A stretch of 64,000 nucleotides of DNA from Tropicimonas aquimaris. Lineage in GTDB: Bacteria; Pseudomonadota; Alphaproteobacteria; Rhodobacterales; Rhodobacteraceae. The translations under genes and the position numbers were made by a program. The stretch lies in the NCBI RefSeq assembly GCF_042676185.1, contig NZ_JBHTJT010000031.1:51374-115373 (forward strand), in the 5' to 3' direction. The notes beneath the pieces are model-generated. The model saw only the letters and a program-made list of their open reading frames with translations. It had not been told where the DNA came from and made no database searches. Below are positions 33,929 through 43,025 of the stretch, in pieces; the first letter of the stretch is position 1, and each line of letters begins with the position of its first letter.

Positions 33929-34624
33929 ATGCTGAAAACCGAAGGCCTGACCCTGCATTACGGCGGCAGCCAGATCCTCCACGGAATCGACATCGAGGCC
34001 GCGGCCGGCGAGGTGACCTGCGTGATGGGCACCAACGGCGTCGGCAAGACCTCGCTGCTCAAGGCGATCTCCGGCACCCATCCGCGGTCCGGCGGGCGGA
34101 TGGAGCTTGCCGGCGAGCAGATCGGCCGCGTCCCGGCGCAGGCGCTGGCCCGCAAGGGCGTGGGCTACGTGCCGCAGGGGCGGATGATCTTCCCGCTGCT
34201 GACGGTCAAGGAGAACATGGAGACCGCCTATGCCTGCCTGCCGCGCGACGAGCATTTCATCCCCGACGAGATCTACGAGCTGTTCCCGATCCTGAAGGAG
34301 TTCCTCGGGCGTCGCGGCGGGGACCTCTCCGGCGGGCAGCAACAGCAGCTCGCCATCGCCCGCGCCATGCTGACCAAGCCGAAGCTCCTGCTGCTCGACG
34401 AGCCGACCGAGGGCATCCAGCCCAACATCATCCAGCAGATCGGCCGGGTCATCGAATACCTGCGCGACAGGGGCGACATGGCGATCATCCTGGTCGAGCA
34501 GTATTTCGAGTTTGCCTATGGGCTGGCCGACCGCTTCGTCGTGATGAAGCGGGGCTCCGTGTCGATGGCCGGAAGCCGCGAGGAGCTGTCCAAGGAAGAG
34601 CTGAAGCAGGCGGTCTCGGTTTGA
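33929..34624 (+). CDS. urtE: Urea ABC transporter ATPase UrtE
   Basis: The 231-residue LivF-type ATPase has Walker A MGTNGVGKTSLLKAISG, the Q-loop region YVPQGRMIFPLLTVKENM, the signature LSGGQQQQLAIARAM and Walker B LLLLDEPTEGIQPNIIQQ, which is typical of UrtE. Last gene of urtABCDE, converging with an aldo/keto reductase ten bases later. No urease genes are in the window. Confidence 0.96.
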   Translation: MLKTEGLTLHYGGSQILHGIDIEAAAGEVTCVMGTNGVGKTSLLKAISGTHPRSGGRMELAGEQIGRVPAQALARKGVGYVPQGRMIFPLLTVKENMETAYACLPRDEHFIPDEIYELFPILKEFLGRRGGDLSGGQQQQLAIARAMLTKPKLLLLDEPTEGIQPNIIQQIGRVIEYLRDRGDMAIILVEQYFEFAYGLADRFVVMKRGSVSMAGSREELSKEELKQAVSV

Positions 34625-34634
34625 CCGACCGGTC

Positions 34635-35630
34635 TCAGATGCCTGCGAGGCAGCGCCCCGCGGCCACGTCGATCTCGGCGAGATCCGCCTCCGACAGCCG
34701 CAGCCGCCCGGCACCGGCGTTCTCGCGGGCCTGATCCGGGTTGCGCGCGCCGCAGAGGGCAAAGGTGATGCCCTGCTGCGCCAGCGTCCAGGCGATCACG
34801 ATTTGCGCGATTGTTGCCCCATGCCCCTCGGCTATCGGCGCGATGGCCGCGGCGAAATCCGCGGTCTTCTGGCGGGTCTCCACCGAGAAGCGCGGGTTGC
34901 CGTGTCGCAGGTCGTCTTCGGGGAAGCGTCGTTCCGGTCCGATCTTGCCGGTCAGCAGGCCGAGAGCGAGGGAGGAATAGCTCATCACCGAGACGCCGTT
35001 CTCGCGGCAGATCGGCAGCAGGGTGTCGGAAAGCTCGCGGTCGAGCATGTTGAACTTTTCCTGCACCGCGTCCAGCGGCCCGGCGGCGAGGTACTCCCGC
35101 ACCAGCTCGGGCGTCACGTTGGAGGCGCCGATGGAGAGGATCTTGCCCTGCGCCTTGAGGCGCATCAGCGCCTCAGTCGTTTCCTCCACCGGGGTCGTCA
35201 CGTCGGGCCAGTGGGTGATGTAATGGTCGATCCGGTCGGTGCCGAGCCGGCGCAGGCTTTGCTCGACCTCGTGGACGATCGAATCCGCGCCGAGATACTG
35301 GTAAACGGTCCTGCCGTCCTGTTCGAACTTCCGGGTTCCCTTGTCGGTGTGCCAGACAAGCCCGCATTTGGTGGAGAGCACCACCTCGTCGCGCCGCCCA
35401 GCGATGGCGCGGCCCACGATCTCCTCGGAGCGGCCGAGCCCGTAGGCAGGCGCGGTGTCGATCAGGCTGATGCCTTCGTCGATCGAGGCGCGGATCGCGT
35501 CGATCGCCGCGGCCTCGTCGGTGCCGCCCCATCGCCAGCCGCCGATGGCCCAGGTGCCGAGGCCCACGGCCGACCCCCTGACGCCGGACGTGCCGAGTTC
35601 GCGGCTAAGCTGCTCTGTGCTTGATGTCAT
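34635..35630 (-). CDS. Aldo/keto reductase
   Basis: The 331-residue NADPH-dependent reductase has the family catalytic tetrad: Asp in SLIDTAPAYGLGRSEEIVG (D and Y), Lys in LSTKCGL and His in YITHWPD. A C-terminal cofactor segment (ALCGARNPDQARENAGA) is also present. ATG 35630 has GGAG upstream. It is next to a GntR regulator in the same direction, and a uronate catabolic operon is divergent from them, so a sugar or sugar acid is the likely substrate; this is inference. Confidence 0.9.
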   Translation of the reverse strand: MTSSTEQLSRELGTSGVRGSAVGLGTWAIGGWRWGGTDEAAAIDAIRASIDEGISLIDTAPAYGLGRSEEIVGRAIAGRRDEVVLSTKCGLVWHTDKGTRKFEQDGRTVYQYLGADSIVHEVEQSLRRLGTDRIDHYITHWPDVTTPVEETTEALMRLKAQGKILSIGASNVTPELVREYLAAGPLDAVQEKFNMLDRELSDTLLPICRENGVSVMSYSSLALGLLTGKIGPERRFPEDDLRHGNPRFSVETRQKTADFAAAIAPIAEGHGATIAQIVIAWTLAQQGITFALCGARNPDQARENAGAGRLRLSEADLAEIDVAAGRCLAGI

Positions 35631-35676
35631 GAAAGGCTCCGGAATTCCTGGCAGGGGGATGGGCGGCCGGGGTGCC

Positions 35677-36381
35677 TCATCCCTCGTCTTCGTCGGCGAA
35701 ATATTGCGGGTGTTCGGCGCGGATGCGCCCGAGCTGGTCGTGGATCCGCCCGAGATGCGCACGGATCAGCGCTTCGGTCTCCGCCTGGTCGCTGGCCTGG
35801 AGCGCGGCAAGCAGCTTGACGTGGTCCTCCAGCGCGCCGTGCGAGCCGAAGGACAGCGACAGCAGACGGACCCGGTCCATATGCGCCTTGCTCTCGCGAA
35901 TGATCCGCCAGGCGAAGGGATGGCCGATCAGCTCGCAGATCGTCTGGTGGAAGACGTCGTCGAGCTTGTGAAAGCCGGACCGGTCATTTGCCGCGACGGC
36001 TTCCTTCTGCTGGCGGAGGTTGTCCTCCAGCTCGTCGAAGTCCTCGGGCGTGAGCGTGTCGCAGGCGTGGCGCAGCACCTCGACCTCGAGCGCGGTGCGC
36101 ACGAATGTCGCTTCCCGGACTGCGCGGATCGAGATCTGGCTGACGGTCGTCGCCCTTTGCGGCCGGATCACCAGGAACCCCAGCTTGGAGAGGCGGAAAA
36201 AGGCATCGCGAACCGGTTGCCGCGACACATCGAGCGCACGGGCGACCTCGATTTCCGACAGCCGCGTTTCGGGCGGCAACTCCAGCCAGACGATCTGCTC
36301 GTAGAGCGTGTCGAAGACCTGATCCGCGACGGACGGCCGAGGAATGGGCTCCAGTGACGTGATTTTCGATATGCCTGCCAT
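35677..36381 (-). CDS. GntR-family regulator of the uronate genes
   Basis: The 234-residue protein has an N-terminal winged helix (SVADQVFDTLYEQIVWLELPPETRLSEIEVARALDVSRQPVRDAF pattern, given here in part) and a C-terminal FCD effector domain with metal-type residues in DVFHQTICELIGHP and LVRAHLGRIHDQ-like helices. Regulators of this type (UxuR/ExuR/KdgR-like) respond to uronates. It is divergent from uxaC, so it probably controls that operon and itself. The 100-bp gap holds the palindrome TTGACTTGTCAA. ATG 36381 is preferred; an upstream in-frame ATG at 36420 is possible. Confidence 0.82.
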   Translation of the reverse strand: MAGISKITSLEPIPRPSVADQVFDTLYEQIVWLELPPETRLSEIEVARALDVSRQPVRDAFFRLSKLGFLVIRPQRATTVSQISIRAVREATFVRTALEVEVLRHACDTLTPEDFDELEDNLRQQKEAVAANDRSGFHKLDDVFHQTICELIGHPFAWRIIRESKAHMDRVRLLSLSFGSHGALEDHVKLLAALQASDQAETEALIRAHLGRIHDQLGRIRAEHPQYFADEDEG

Positions 36382-36396
36382 GCCTGTTCCGCCCCG

Positions 36397-36408
36397 TTGA
36401 CTTGTCAA
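36397..36408. promoter_or_regulatory. Palindrome in the gntR-uxaC intergenic region
   Basis: TTGAC-TT-GTCAA is a short perfect inverted repeat 15 bp from the regulator's ATG and 74 bp before uxaC. It is a candidate operator for the GntR protein. Confidence 0.5.
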
Positions 36409-36481
36409 GCATTCTAGCATATCAGTCTGCCAGAAAGCAATGGCTACCCGGCCAAGACTTTGAAATACAGGGGGAGGGAAG

Positions 36482-37888
36482 ATGAGCCAACTGGATGATG
36501 ATCGGCTTTTCCCGGTCGAGGGGCGTTCCCGCGATCTGGCGCGCACGCTCTACGGCTCCGTCAAGGATCTTCCTATCGTCAGCCCGCACGGACACACCGA
36601 TCCGCGCTGGTACGCCGAGAACGAGCCCTTCCCCGATCCGGCGCAGCTCTTCGTCACCCCGGACCATTACGTCTTCCGCATGCTGTTCTCGCAGGGCGTC
36701 TCGCTCGATGACCTCGGAGTGCCGCGGGCGGATGGCGCGCGGGCGGAGATAGACGGCCGCAAGATCTGGCGGCTCTTTGCCGAGCATTACTACCTGTTCC
36801 GCGGCACGCCCTCGCGGCTCTGGCTCGACCATTCCTTCGAGCATGTCTTCGGCCTGACCGACCGGTTCGGCCCCGAGTCGGCCGATGCCTTCTACGATCA
36901 TATCTCCGACTGCCTCGGCAGGCCCGAGTTTCGTCCCCGGGCGCTCTTCGAGCGTTTCGGGATCGAGGTGATCGCCACCACCGAAAGCCCGCTGGACGAT
37001 CTGCGCTGGCACCGGATGATCCGCGAGAGCGGCTGGGGCGGGCGGGTCGTGACGGCCTATCGCCCCGATCCGGTGGTGGATCCGGAGTTCGAGGGCTTTG
37101 CAGAGAATGTCGCACGGTTCGGCGAGATGGCCGGCACCGACGCAACCACCTGGGACGGATACCTTGAAGCGCATCGCAATCGCCGTGCGTATTTCAAGGA
37201 GTTCGGCGCCACCTCCTCGGATCACGGCCACGCGACAGCGCGGACCGAATGCCTTCCCCGATCCGAGGCGGTGGCGCTGTTCGAAAAGGCGCTGAAAGGC
37301 ACCTGCACAGCAGAAGAGGCAGACGCCTTCCGTGGCCACATGCTGACCGAGATGGCGCGGATGAGCCTCGACGACGGGCTGGTGCTGCAGATCCATCCGG
37401 GCTCGCGGCGCAACCACTCGGCGCCCATGATGGCGCAATACGGCCGCGACAAGGGTTTCGACATTCCCGGACGGACCGACTACGTGACCGCGCTCAAGCC
37501 GCTGCTGGACGAGGTCGGGACGGACCCGCGCCTGAGCGTGATCCTCTTTACCCTCGACGAGACCGTCTATGCCCGCGAACTCGCACCGCTGGCCGGCGTC
37601 TACCCGTCGCTCAAGCTCGGACCCGCCTGGTGGTTCCACGACAGCGCCGAGGGGATGCACCGGTTCCGTGAGATGACCACCGAGACCGCCGGTTTCTACA
37701 ACACCGTGGGCTTCAACGACGACACCCGCGCCTTCTGCTCTATCCCCGCCCGGCACGACGTCGCGCGCAGGGTCGACTGCGCCTTCCTCTCGACGCTCGT
37801 CAACACCGGGCGGCTGGCCGAGGACGAGGCCTTCGACGTGGCGCAGGAGCTCGCATACCGGCTCGTCAAGAAGGCCTACCGCCTCTGA
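36482..37888 (+). CDS. uxaC: Glucuronate (uronate) isomerase UxaC
   Basis: UxaC converts glucuronate to fructuronate and galacturonate to tagaturonate. The 468-residue TIM-barrel metalloenzyme opens with VSPHGHTDPRWYAENEPFPDP, includes LWLDHSFEHVFG, ATTESPLDDLRWH and GFNDDTRAFCSIPARHDVARR, and has family length. GGGAGGG lies just before the ATG. First gene of the divergent uronate operon. Confidence 0.95.
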   Translation: MSQLDDDRLFPVEGRSRDLARTLYGSVKDLPIVSPHGHTDPRWYAENEPFPDPAQLFVTPDHYVFRMLFSQGVSLDDLGVPRADGARAEIDGRKIWRLFAEHYYLFRGTPSRLWLDHSFEHVFGLTDRFGPESADAFYDHISDCLGRPEFRPRALFERFGIEVIATTESPLDDLRWHRMIRESGWGGRVVTAYRPDPVVDPEFEGFAENVARFGEMAGTDATTWDGYLEAHRNRRAYFKEFGATSSDHGHATARTECLPRSEAVALFEKALKGTCTAEEADAFRGHMLTEMARMSLDDGLVLQIHPGSRRNHSAPMMAQYGRDKGFDIPGRTDYVTALKPLLDEVGTDPRLSVILFTLDETVYARELAPLAGVYPSLKLGPAWWFHDSAEGMHRFREMTTETAGFYNTVGFNDDTRAFCSIPARHDVARRVDCAFLSTLVNTGRLAEDEAFDVAQELAYRLVKKAYRL

Positions 37889-37981
37889 CCTGCATGCCGA
37901 CGCACGCCTGCGACCGGCAGGCGGGACCAATTGCCGACATCGTCGCGCCCGGCGCGGCGTCCAATTGAAAGGACTCACCAG

Positions 37982-38806
37982 ATGCTCACTGTCAAGACAC
38001 TCTACGCCACCGATCCGGAGGCCGCGAAGCGGTACGACACCGCCGAACTGCGCGAGAAGTTCCACGTCCCTGCCATGTTCGCCGAAGGCGAGATCCGCCT
38101 GACCTATACCCACTACGATCGCATGATCGTGGGCGGTGCGGTGCCCGCCGGCAAGGATCTGACGCTCGACGCGGTTGCCGAATGCGGCACCGACACCTGG
38201 CTCGCTCGCCGCGAGGCCGGCATCCTGAACATCGGCGAGACCTGCAGCGTTGCGGTCGGCGGCGAGACCTACGAGCTGGCCAACGGCGATGTGCTCTACA
38301 TCGGCATGGGTGCGGGCCCGGTGACCTTTTCCGGCGCGGGACGGTTCTATATCGTCTCCACCCCGGCGCATCAGACTTACCCGACCACGCTGGCCAGGCC
38401 CGCGGATGCCAACGAGGTGAAGCTCGGCTCCGCCGAGACCTCGAACGACCGCACGATCTACCAGTTCATCCACGAAAACGGCGTGAAATCCTGCCAGCTC
38501 GTGATGGGCTACACCAAGCTGCACGGCGGCTCGGTCTGGAACACGATGCCGGCCCACACCCATGACCGCCGGATGGAGGCCTATCTCTATTACGACGTGG
38601 CCGAGGGCCAGTGCGTGTTCCACTTCATGGGCCAACCGCAGGAAACCCGGCACCTGGTCATGCACAGCGAAGAGATCGTCATGTCACCGCCCTGGTCGAT
38701 CCACTCCGGCGCCGGCACCGGCTCCTACACCTTCTGCTGGGCCATGGCAGGCGACAACATGGCCTTCACCGACATGGACATGATCCCCGTGGAGGAGCTC
38801 AAATGA
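37982..38806 (+). CDS. kduI: 5-keto-4-deoxyuronate isomerase KduI
   Basis: KduI isomerises 5-keto-4-deoxyuronate to 2,5-diketo-3-deoxygluconate in pectin and alginate-type pathways. The 274-residue cupin begins LTVKTLYATDPEAAKRYDTAELREKF and has the metal-binding PAHTHDRRMEAYLYYD and TRHLVMHSEEIVMSPPWSIHSGAGT. ATG 37982 has AAAGGA upstream. Its stop overlaps kduD by four bases. Confidence 0.95.
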   Translation: MLTVKTLYATDPEAAKRYDTAELREKFHVPAMFAEGEIRLTYTHYDRMIVGGAVPAGKDLTLDAVAECGTDTWLARREAGILNIGETCSVAVGGETYELANGDVLYIGMGAGPVTFSGAGRFYIVSTPAHQTYPTTLARPADANEVKLGSAETSNDRTIYQFIHENGVKSCQLVMGYTKLHGGSVWNTMPAHTHDRRMEAYLYYDVAEGQCVFHFMGQPQETRHLVMHSEEIVMSPPWSIHSGAGTGSYTFCWAMAGDNMAFTDMDMIPVEELK

Positions 38807-39534
38807 TCTCGTTCTCGCTCGAAGGAAAAACCGCGCTGGTGACCGGCGCCAACACCGGTATCGGCCAGGGCATCGCGCTCGGGCTGGCGGGCGCCGGGGC
38901 CAAGGTGATCTGTGCCGGTGTCGTGCCGGCGACAGAGACCCTGGAGAAGCTCGGCAGCACCGACGAGGTGCTCGTCAACCTGATCGAGGATCCCAAGGCG
39001 CTGACCTCGATCTTCGCCGAACGTCAAATCGACATCCTGGTCAACAATGCCGGGATTATCCGGCGCGACGACACGGTCGACTTCTCCGAGGCCGATTGGG
39101 ATGACGTGATGACGATCAACCTGAAGGCGGTCTTCCTGAACTGCCAGGCCTTCGCCAAGGCGGCGCTGGCGGCCGAGAGGCCGGGCAAGATCATCAATAT
39201 CGCCTCGATGCTCTCGTTCCAGGGCGGCATCCGCGTGCCGTCCTACACCGCCTCCAAGAGCGGCGTGGCGGGACTGACCAAGCTGATGGCCAACGAATGG
39301 GCCGCGAAGGGCATCAACGTGAACGCCATCGCGCCGGGCTACATCGCCACCGACAACACCGCCGCCCTGCGCGCCGATCCTGCCCGCAGCGCCGAGATCC
39401 TCGGCCGCATTCCCGCGGGCCGCTGGGGCACGCCCGAGGACATCGCCGGTACGGCGGTCTTCCTGGCTGCGCCCGCCTCGGACTACGTGAACGGGGCTGT
39501 CTACAACGTTGACGGAGGCTGGCTTGCCCGCTGA
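38803..39534 (+). CDS. kduD: 2-deoxy-D-gluconate 3-dehydrogenase KduD
   Basis: The 243-residue short-chain dehydrogenase has TGANTGIGQGIA (NAD-binding), NNAGIIRRDDTVDFSEADWD, the catalytic Ser/Tyr/Lys set in IASMLSFQGGIRVPSYTASKSG and NVDGGWLAR at the C-terminus. KduD reduces 2,5-diketo-3-deoxygluconate to KDG. The start overlaps kduI, and the 3' end overlaps uxuB. Confidence 0.95.
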   Translation: MISFSLEGKTALVTGANTGIGQGIALGLAGAGAKVICAGVVPATETLEKLGSTDEVLVNLIEDPKALTSIFAERQIDILVNNAGIIRRDDTVDFSEADWDDVMTINLKAVFLNCQAFAKAALAAERPGKIINIASMLSFQGGIRVPSYTASKSGVAGLTKLMANEWAAKGINVNAIAPGYIATDNTAALRADPARSAEILGRIPAGRWGTPEDIAGTAVFLAAPASDYVNGAVYNVDGGWLAR

Positions 39535-40948
39535 ACGACTAACCCGCAAGAACGCGGAAGAGGCCCGGATCGGCATCGTCCATCTGGGCCTCGGCGCCTT
39601 TTTCCGCGCCTTCGGCGCTCCCTGGATCGCGGAAGCAGTCCGGGCGGGCGGCGGCGACTGGGACATTCTGGGGGTCTCGCTCCGCTCCCCCGCGGTGCGC
39701 GATGCCCTGAAGCCGCAGGGCTACGCCTATACCGCCGTGGAGCTGGCGCCGCAGGGCGAGCGCTTCAACGTGGTGGAGAACGTGCGCGACATGCTGGTCG
39801 CGCCGGAAGACCCCGAGGCTCTGCTCGCGGCGATGGCGCATCCCGATGTTCGCATCGTCTCGCTGACCATCACCGAGAAGGGCTATTGCCACAACCCGGC
39901 GACGGGCGAACTCGACCCGAAACACCCCGACATCGTCTACGATTGCACCGGCGAACTGCCGAAATCGGCGCCGGGCTTCATCGTCCGGGCGCTGCAACGG
40001 CGCAAGGAGGTCGGCCGGCCGCCCTTCACCGTCATGAGCTGCGACAACCTTCCCAACAACGGCAAGGTGGCGCGGGGCGTGGTGATCGACCTTGCGCGGC
40101 TGATCGACCCGGAGCTGGCCGACTGGATCGAGGCGGAGGGGCGTTTCCCTTCCACGATGGTCGACCGGATCGTGCCGGCGACCAAACCGGAGGACATCGC
40201 CCGCGTTGAGGAGGCCGTAGGCTACCATGATGCCGCCCCGGTGATGCACGAGCCGTTCCGGCAATGGGTGATCGAGGACGAGTTCGTCGGCGGCGAGCGC
40301 CCGGACTTCGCGGCGGTCGGCGTACAGATGGTCGAGGACGTCACGCCCTTCGAGCATATGAAGCTGCGGATGCTGAACGGGGCGCATTCCTCGCTGGCCT
40401 ACCTCGGCTACCTTGCCGGCCATGAGACCATTGCCGACACGACCGCAGACGCGGCCTTCGCGGGCTTCGTGGAGAAGCTCTGGGGTGAGGAAATCATCCC
40501 GGCGCTCACGCCGCCCGAGGGTGTCGATCTCGCCGCCTATGCCGGCATGTTGCTGGACCGGTTCCGCAACCCGTCGATCCGGCACCGCACTTGGCAGATC
40601 GCCATGGACGGCAGCCAGAAGCTGCCGCAGCGGATCCTCTCCACGCTGCAGGAGAACCTCGACAACGACCGTACCTCCCCGCGGCTCTTGCTCGCGGTGT
40701 CCGCATGGATGCGCTACGTCGCCGGTACCGATGAAAAGGGCGCGGCGATCGACGTTCAGGACCCTCTGGCCGAGCGGCTGCAGACCCTGACCGACGAGGC
40801 GCCGGAGAACGGCGATGTGCACGCGTTGCTGACGGTCCGCGAGGTCTTCCCCGCAGACCTGGCGGAACGGCTCGAACCACTTCTGCAGCCGGTCCATGCG
40901 GCGCTGGTGGCCAAGGGCGCACGCGCCTCGGTGGAAGCGCTCGGCTGA
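39524..40948 (+). CDS. uxuB: Mannonate/fructuronate oxidoreductase (polyol dehydrogenase family)
   Basis: The 474-residue protein belongs to the long-chain mannitol dehydrogenase family: IGIVHLGLGAFFRAFGAPW is the cofactor site, and K-x5-N-x2-H (HMKLRMLNGAHSSLAYLG) is the catalytic site near residue 292. After uxaC and kdu genes, fructuronate reductase (UxuB) is the best role; mannitol dehydrogenase is the alternative. No ATG is available. TTG 39524 is chosen because GGAGG lies five bases before it, inside the kduD 3' end; TTG 39509 also keeps the frame. Confidence 0.85.
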   Translation: MPAERLTRKNAEEARIGIVHLGLGAFFRAFGAPWIAEAVRAGGGDWDILGVSLRSPAVRDALKPQGYAYTAVELAPQGERFNVVENVRDMLVAPEDPEALLAAMAHPDVRIVSLTITEKGYCHNPATGELDPKHPDIVYDCTGELPKSAPGFIVRALQRRKEVGRPPFTVMSCDNLPNNGKVARGVVIDLARLIDPELADWIEAEGRFPSTMVDRIVPATKPEDIARVEEAVGYHDAAPVMHEPFRQWVIEDEFVGGERPDFAAVGVQMVEDVTPFEHMKLRMLNGAHSSLAYLGYLAGHETIADTTADAAFAGFVEKLWGEEIIPALTPPEGVDLAAYAGMLLDRFRNPSIRHRTWQIAMDGSQKLPQRILSTLQENLDNDRTSPRLLLAVSAWMRYVAGTDEKGAAIDVQDPLAERLQTLTDEAPENGDVHALLTVREVFPADLAERLEPLLQPVHAALVAKGARASVEALG

Positions 40949-40980
40949 CGCGCGGGCCAGACGCCCGACACGGATTCCGA

Positions 40981-41014
40981 CCCGCGCGGCGCCACCCGGC
41001 CCCGCGCGGGTTTT
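40981..41014 (+). terminator. Intrinsic terminator after uxuB
   Basis: CCCGCGCGG and CCGCGCGGG form a 9-bp stem with a 12-base loop, followed at once by TTTTCATTTT. This is the clearest Rho-independent terminator in the window and separates the uronate operon from galK. Confidence 0.88.
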
Positions 41015-41107
41015 CATTTTGGCGGCCATGGACGCCGGCACCGCCCCCGCCTATCGTGAACGCCGCGCGCCCCGATAGCCGGTGCGCCGCATCGGGGAGG
41101 GCAGGGG

Positions 41108-42223
41108 GTGCAGCGGGTAAGCAACGTGACCGACGAGGAACTGCTCGTCCAGGTGTCCAATGCTTTCGAAGCGGCATTCGGATGCCAACCCGGAGCCGTC
41201 GCCTTTGCGCCCGGGCGGGTCAACCTGCTCGGCGAGCACACGGACTACACCGGCGGACTCGCGATGCCGATGCCGCTCAACCTCGGGGTCGCGGTGGCGG
41301 TCGGGCCGGGCAGCGAGCCCGGACTCGTCGAATTCGTGAGCGAAACGCTCTCCGAGACCGATCGTCGCCGAGCTGACGATCCGCCGGCCGGTCGATGGTC
41401 GGATTACATGCTCGGCTGTCTTCAGGCTGTCGCCAGCGAAGAGATCGCGCGCGACGGCTGCCACTGCGCGGTCTCCGCGACGCTGCCGGTGGGGGCCGGG
41501 CTCTCCAGCTCGGCGGCCGTCGAGGTGGCGACGCTGCGGGCGGCGAATGCGCTTCTCGGCCGCGAGGACGAGCCCGGCGAACTGGCGCGGATCGCGCTGA
41601 AGGTCGAGAACGACTATGTCGGCGTGCCCTGCGGGATCATGGACCAGGTGGCGGCATCGGCCGGGGTGCCCGGGCTCGCGCTGCTGCTCGATACCCGCAC
41701 GCTCGACGTCTCGCCGATCCGACTGCCCTACAACCATCATTTCGTCGTGGTCCATTCCGGTGTCAGCCACCGTTTGGCGCTCGACGCCTATTCCGAGCGT
41801 GTCGCCGAATGCGCACGGGCAGCCAGCGAACTTGGGGTGGCCGATCTCGGGGAGCTGTCGCTCGAAGATCTCGGCCGCGCCATCGGGCTGGCCGAACCGC
41901 TCGGCCGCCGGGTGCGCCACGTGGTGACCGAGAACGAACGGGTCCGCGCCGGGGTTGCGGACCTGGAAGCCGGGGCGGCCGCGGCCTTTGGCCGGCGCAT
42001 GATCGAGAGCCACCTCTCGCAGCGCGACGATTTCGAGGTGTCGATTGCCCGCGTCGACGCGCTGGTCGATGGCGCCATGCGCTCGGGCGCGCTCGGGGCG
42101 CGGCTGACCGGCGGCGGCTTTGGCGGGGCCATCGTGGCGCTGGTCCGCGATGTGCATCTGGATGCCTTCTGCGCCTCGATCCGGGCCGGGTTTCCCGAAG
42201 CGCGGGTGCTGGCGGTCGCCTGA
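41108..42223 (+). CDS. galK: Galactokinase GalK
   Basis: GalK phosphorylates galactose at C1. The 371-residue GHMP kinase has the family signature FAPGRVNLLGEHTDYTGG near residue 33, the ATP loop LPVGAGLSSSAAVEVA near 130, GIMDQVAASAG, and LTGGGFGGAIVAL near the C-terminus. The start is GTG 41108 in a G-rich leader; the V-at-6 GTG is less suitable. No galT, galE or galM is in view. It stands alone between a terminator and the convergent zinc permease gene. Confidence 0.93.
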   Translation: MQRVSNVTDEELLVQVSNAFEAAFGCQPGAVAFAPGRVNLLGEHTDYTGGLAMPMPLNLGVAVAVGPGSEPGLVEFVSETLSETDRRRADDPPAGRWSDYMLGCLQAVASEEIARDGCHCAVSATLPVGAGLSSSAAVEVATLRAANALLGREDEPGELARIALKVENDYVGVPCGIMDQVAASAGVPGLALLLDTRTLDVSPIRLPYNHHFVVVHSGVSHRLALDAYSERVAECARAASELGVADLGELSLEDLGRAIGLAEPLGRRVRHVVTENERVRAGVADLEAGAAAAFGRRMIESHLSQRDDFEVSIARVDALVDGAMRSGALGARLTGGGFGGAIVALVRDVHLDAFCASIRAGFPEARVLAVA

Positions 42224-42233
42224 CGCGCCTCGT

Positions 42234-43025
42234 TCAGGCTTCCCGTACGCTGCGCAACAGGGTCGAGAGCACGAACAGCGTGGCCGCGACACAGACGATG
42301 GTCGGGCCGGTGGGCGTGTCGAACTGGAAGGAGGCCCAGAGGCCGCCGAGCGCCGACAGGCTCCCCAGGCCGGCGGCCGTAAGGGCCATGGCCTCCGGAC
42401 TGCTGGCGAGGCCGCGCGCGGTCGCTCCGGGGATCACCAGCAGGGCAGCGATCAGCAGAACCCCCACGACCTTGATCGCCACCGCGACGGTCAGGGCGAG
42501 GCAGAGCGTCAAAACCATCTGCTCCCGGCGCGGATCGATGCCGCTCGCCCGTGCGAGATCCGGACCGACCGTGGCGATGAGCAGGTCCGACCACCGCCAG
42601 GCGATCAGCGCCGAGACCATGGCCGCACCGGCCCAGATGACCGCAAGGTCCCCCTTGCTGACGGCGAGGATGTCCCCAAGCAGGTAGCCCATGAGGTCGA
42701 CCGGAACGCCCGACAGGAACGAGACAGCGACAAGGCCGAAGGCCAGGGCCGAATGCGCGAGCACGCCCAGCAGCGTGTCGGCGGCCAGCCCCTTGCCGGA
42801 GAGGGTGCTGACGGTGAGACCCATGGCGAGCGCCGCGGGGAGCACGCCGCCGAAGACCGGGACCTGGAAGGTCAGCGCCAGCGCGACGCCCAGCATGGCC
42901 GCATGGGCTGTCGCATCGCCGAAATAGGCCATGCGGCGCCAGACCACGAAGCATCCCAGGGGCGCGGCCGCGGCCGCGGTGCCGACGCCGGCAAGCGCCG
43001 CCCGGATCATGAAATCGTCGAGCAT
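42234..43025 (-). CDS. znuB: Zinc ABC transporter permease ZnuB
   Basis: The 263-residue permease has about eight helices, with RRMAYFGDATAHAAMLGVAL near residue 30 and KVVGVLLIAALLVIPGATARGL near residue 190, both typical of ABC-3 metal permeases. Its ATG overlaps the znuC stop in a TGATG arrangement. It moves zinc delivered by ZnuA into the cytoplasm. Confidence 0.95.
   Translation of the reverse strand: MLDDFMIRAALAGVGTAAAAAPLGCFVVWRRMAYFGDATAHAAMLGVALALTFQVPVFGGVLPAALAMGLTVSTLSGKGLAADTLLGVLAHSALAFGLVAVSFLSGVPVDLMGYLLGDILAVSKGDLAVIWAGAAMVSALIAWRWSDLLIATVGPDLARASGIDPRREQMVLTLCLALTVAVAIKVVGVLLIAALLVIPGATARGLASSPEAMALTAAGLGSLSALGGLWASFQFDTPTGPTIVCVAATLFVLSTLLRSVREA

Noticed and set aside
35640..35710. 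Another copy of the dispersed repeat near the GntR gene
   Set aside because: There is a G-rich stretch and a short AAATATT, but the CTTCTGTCC core is missing.
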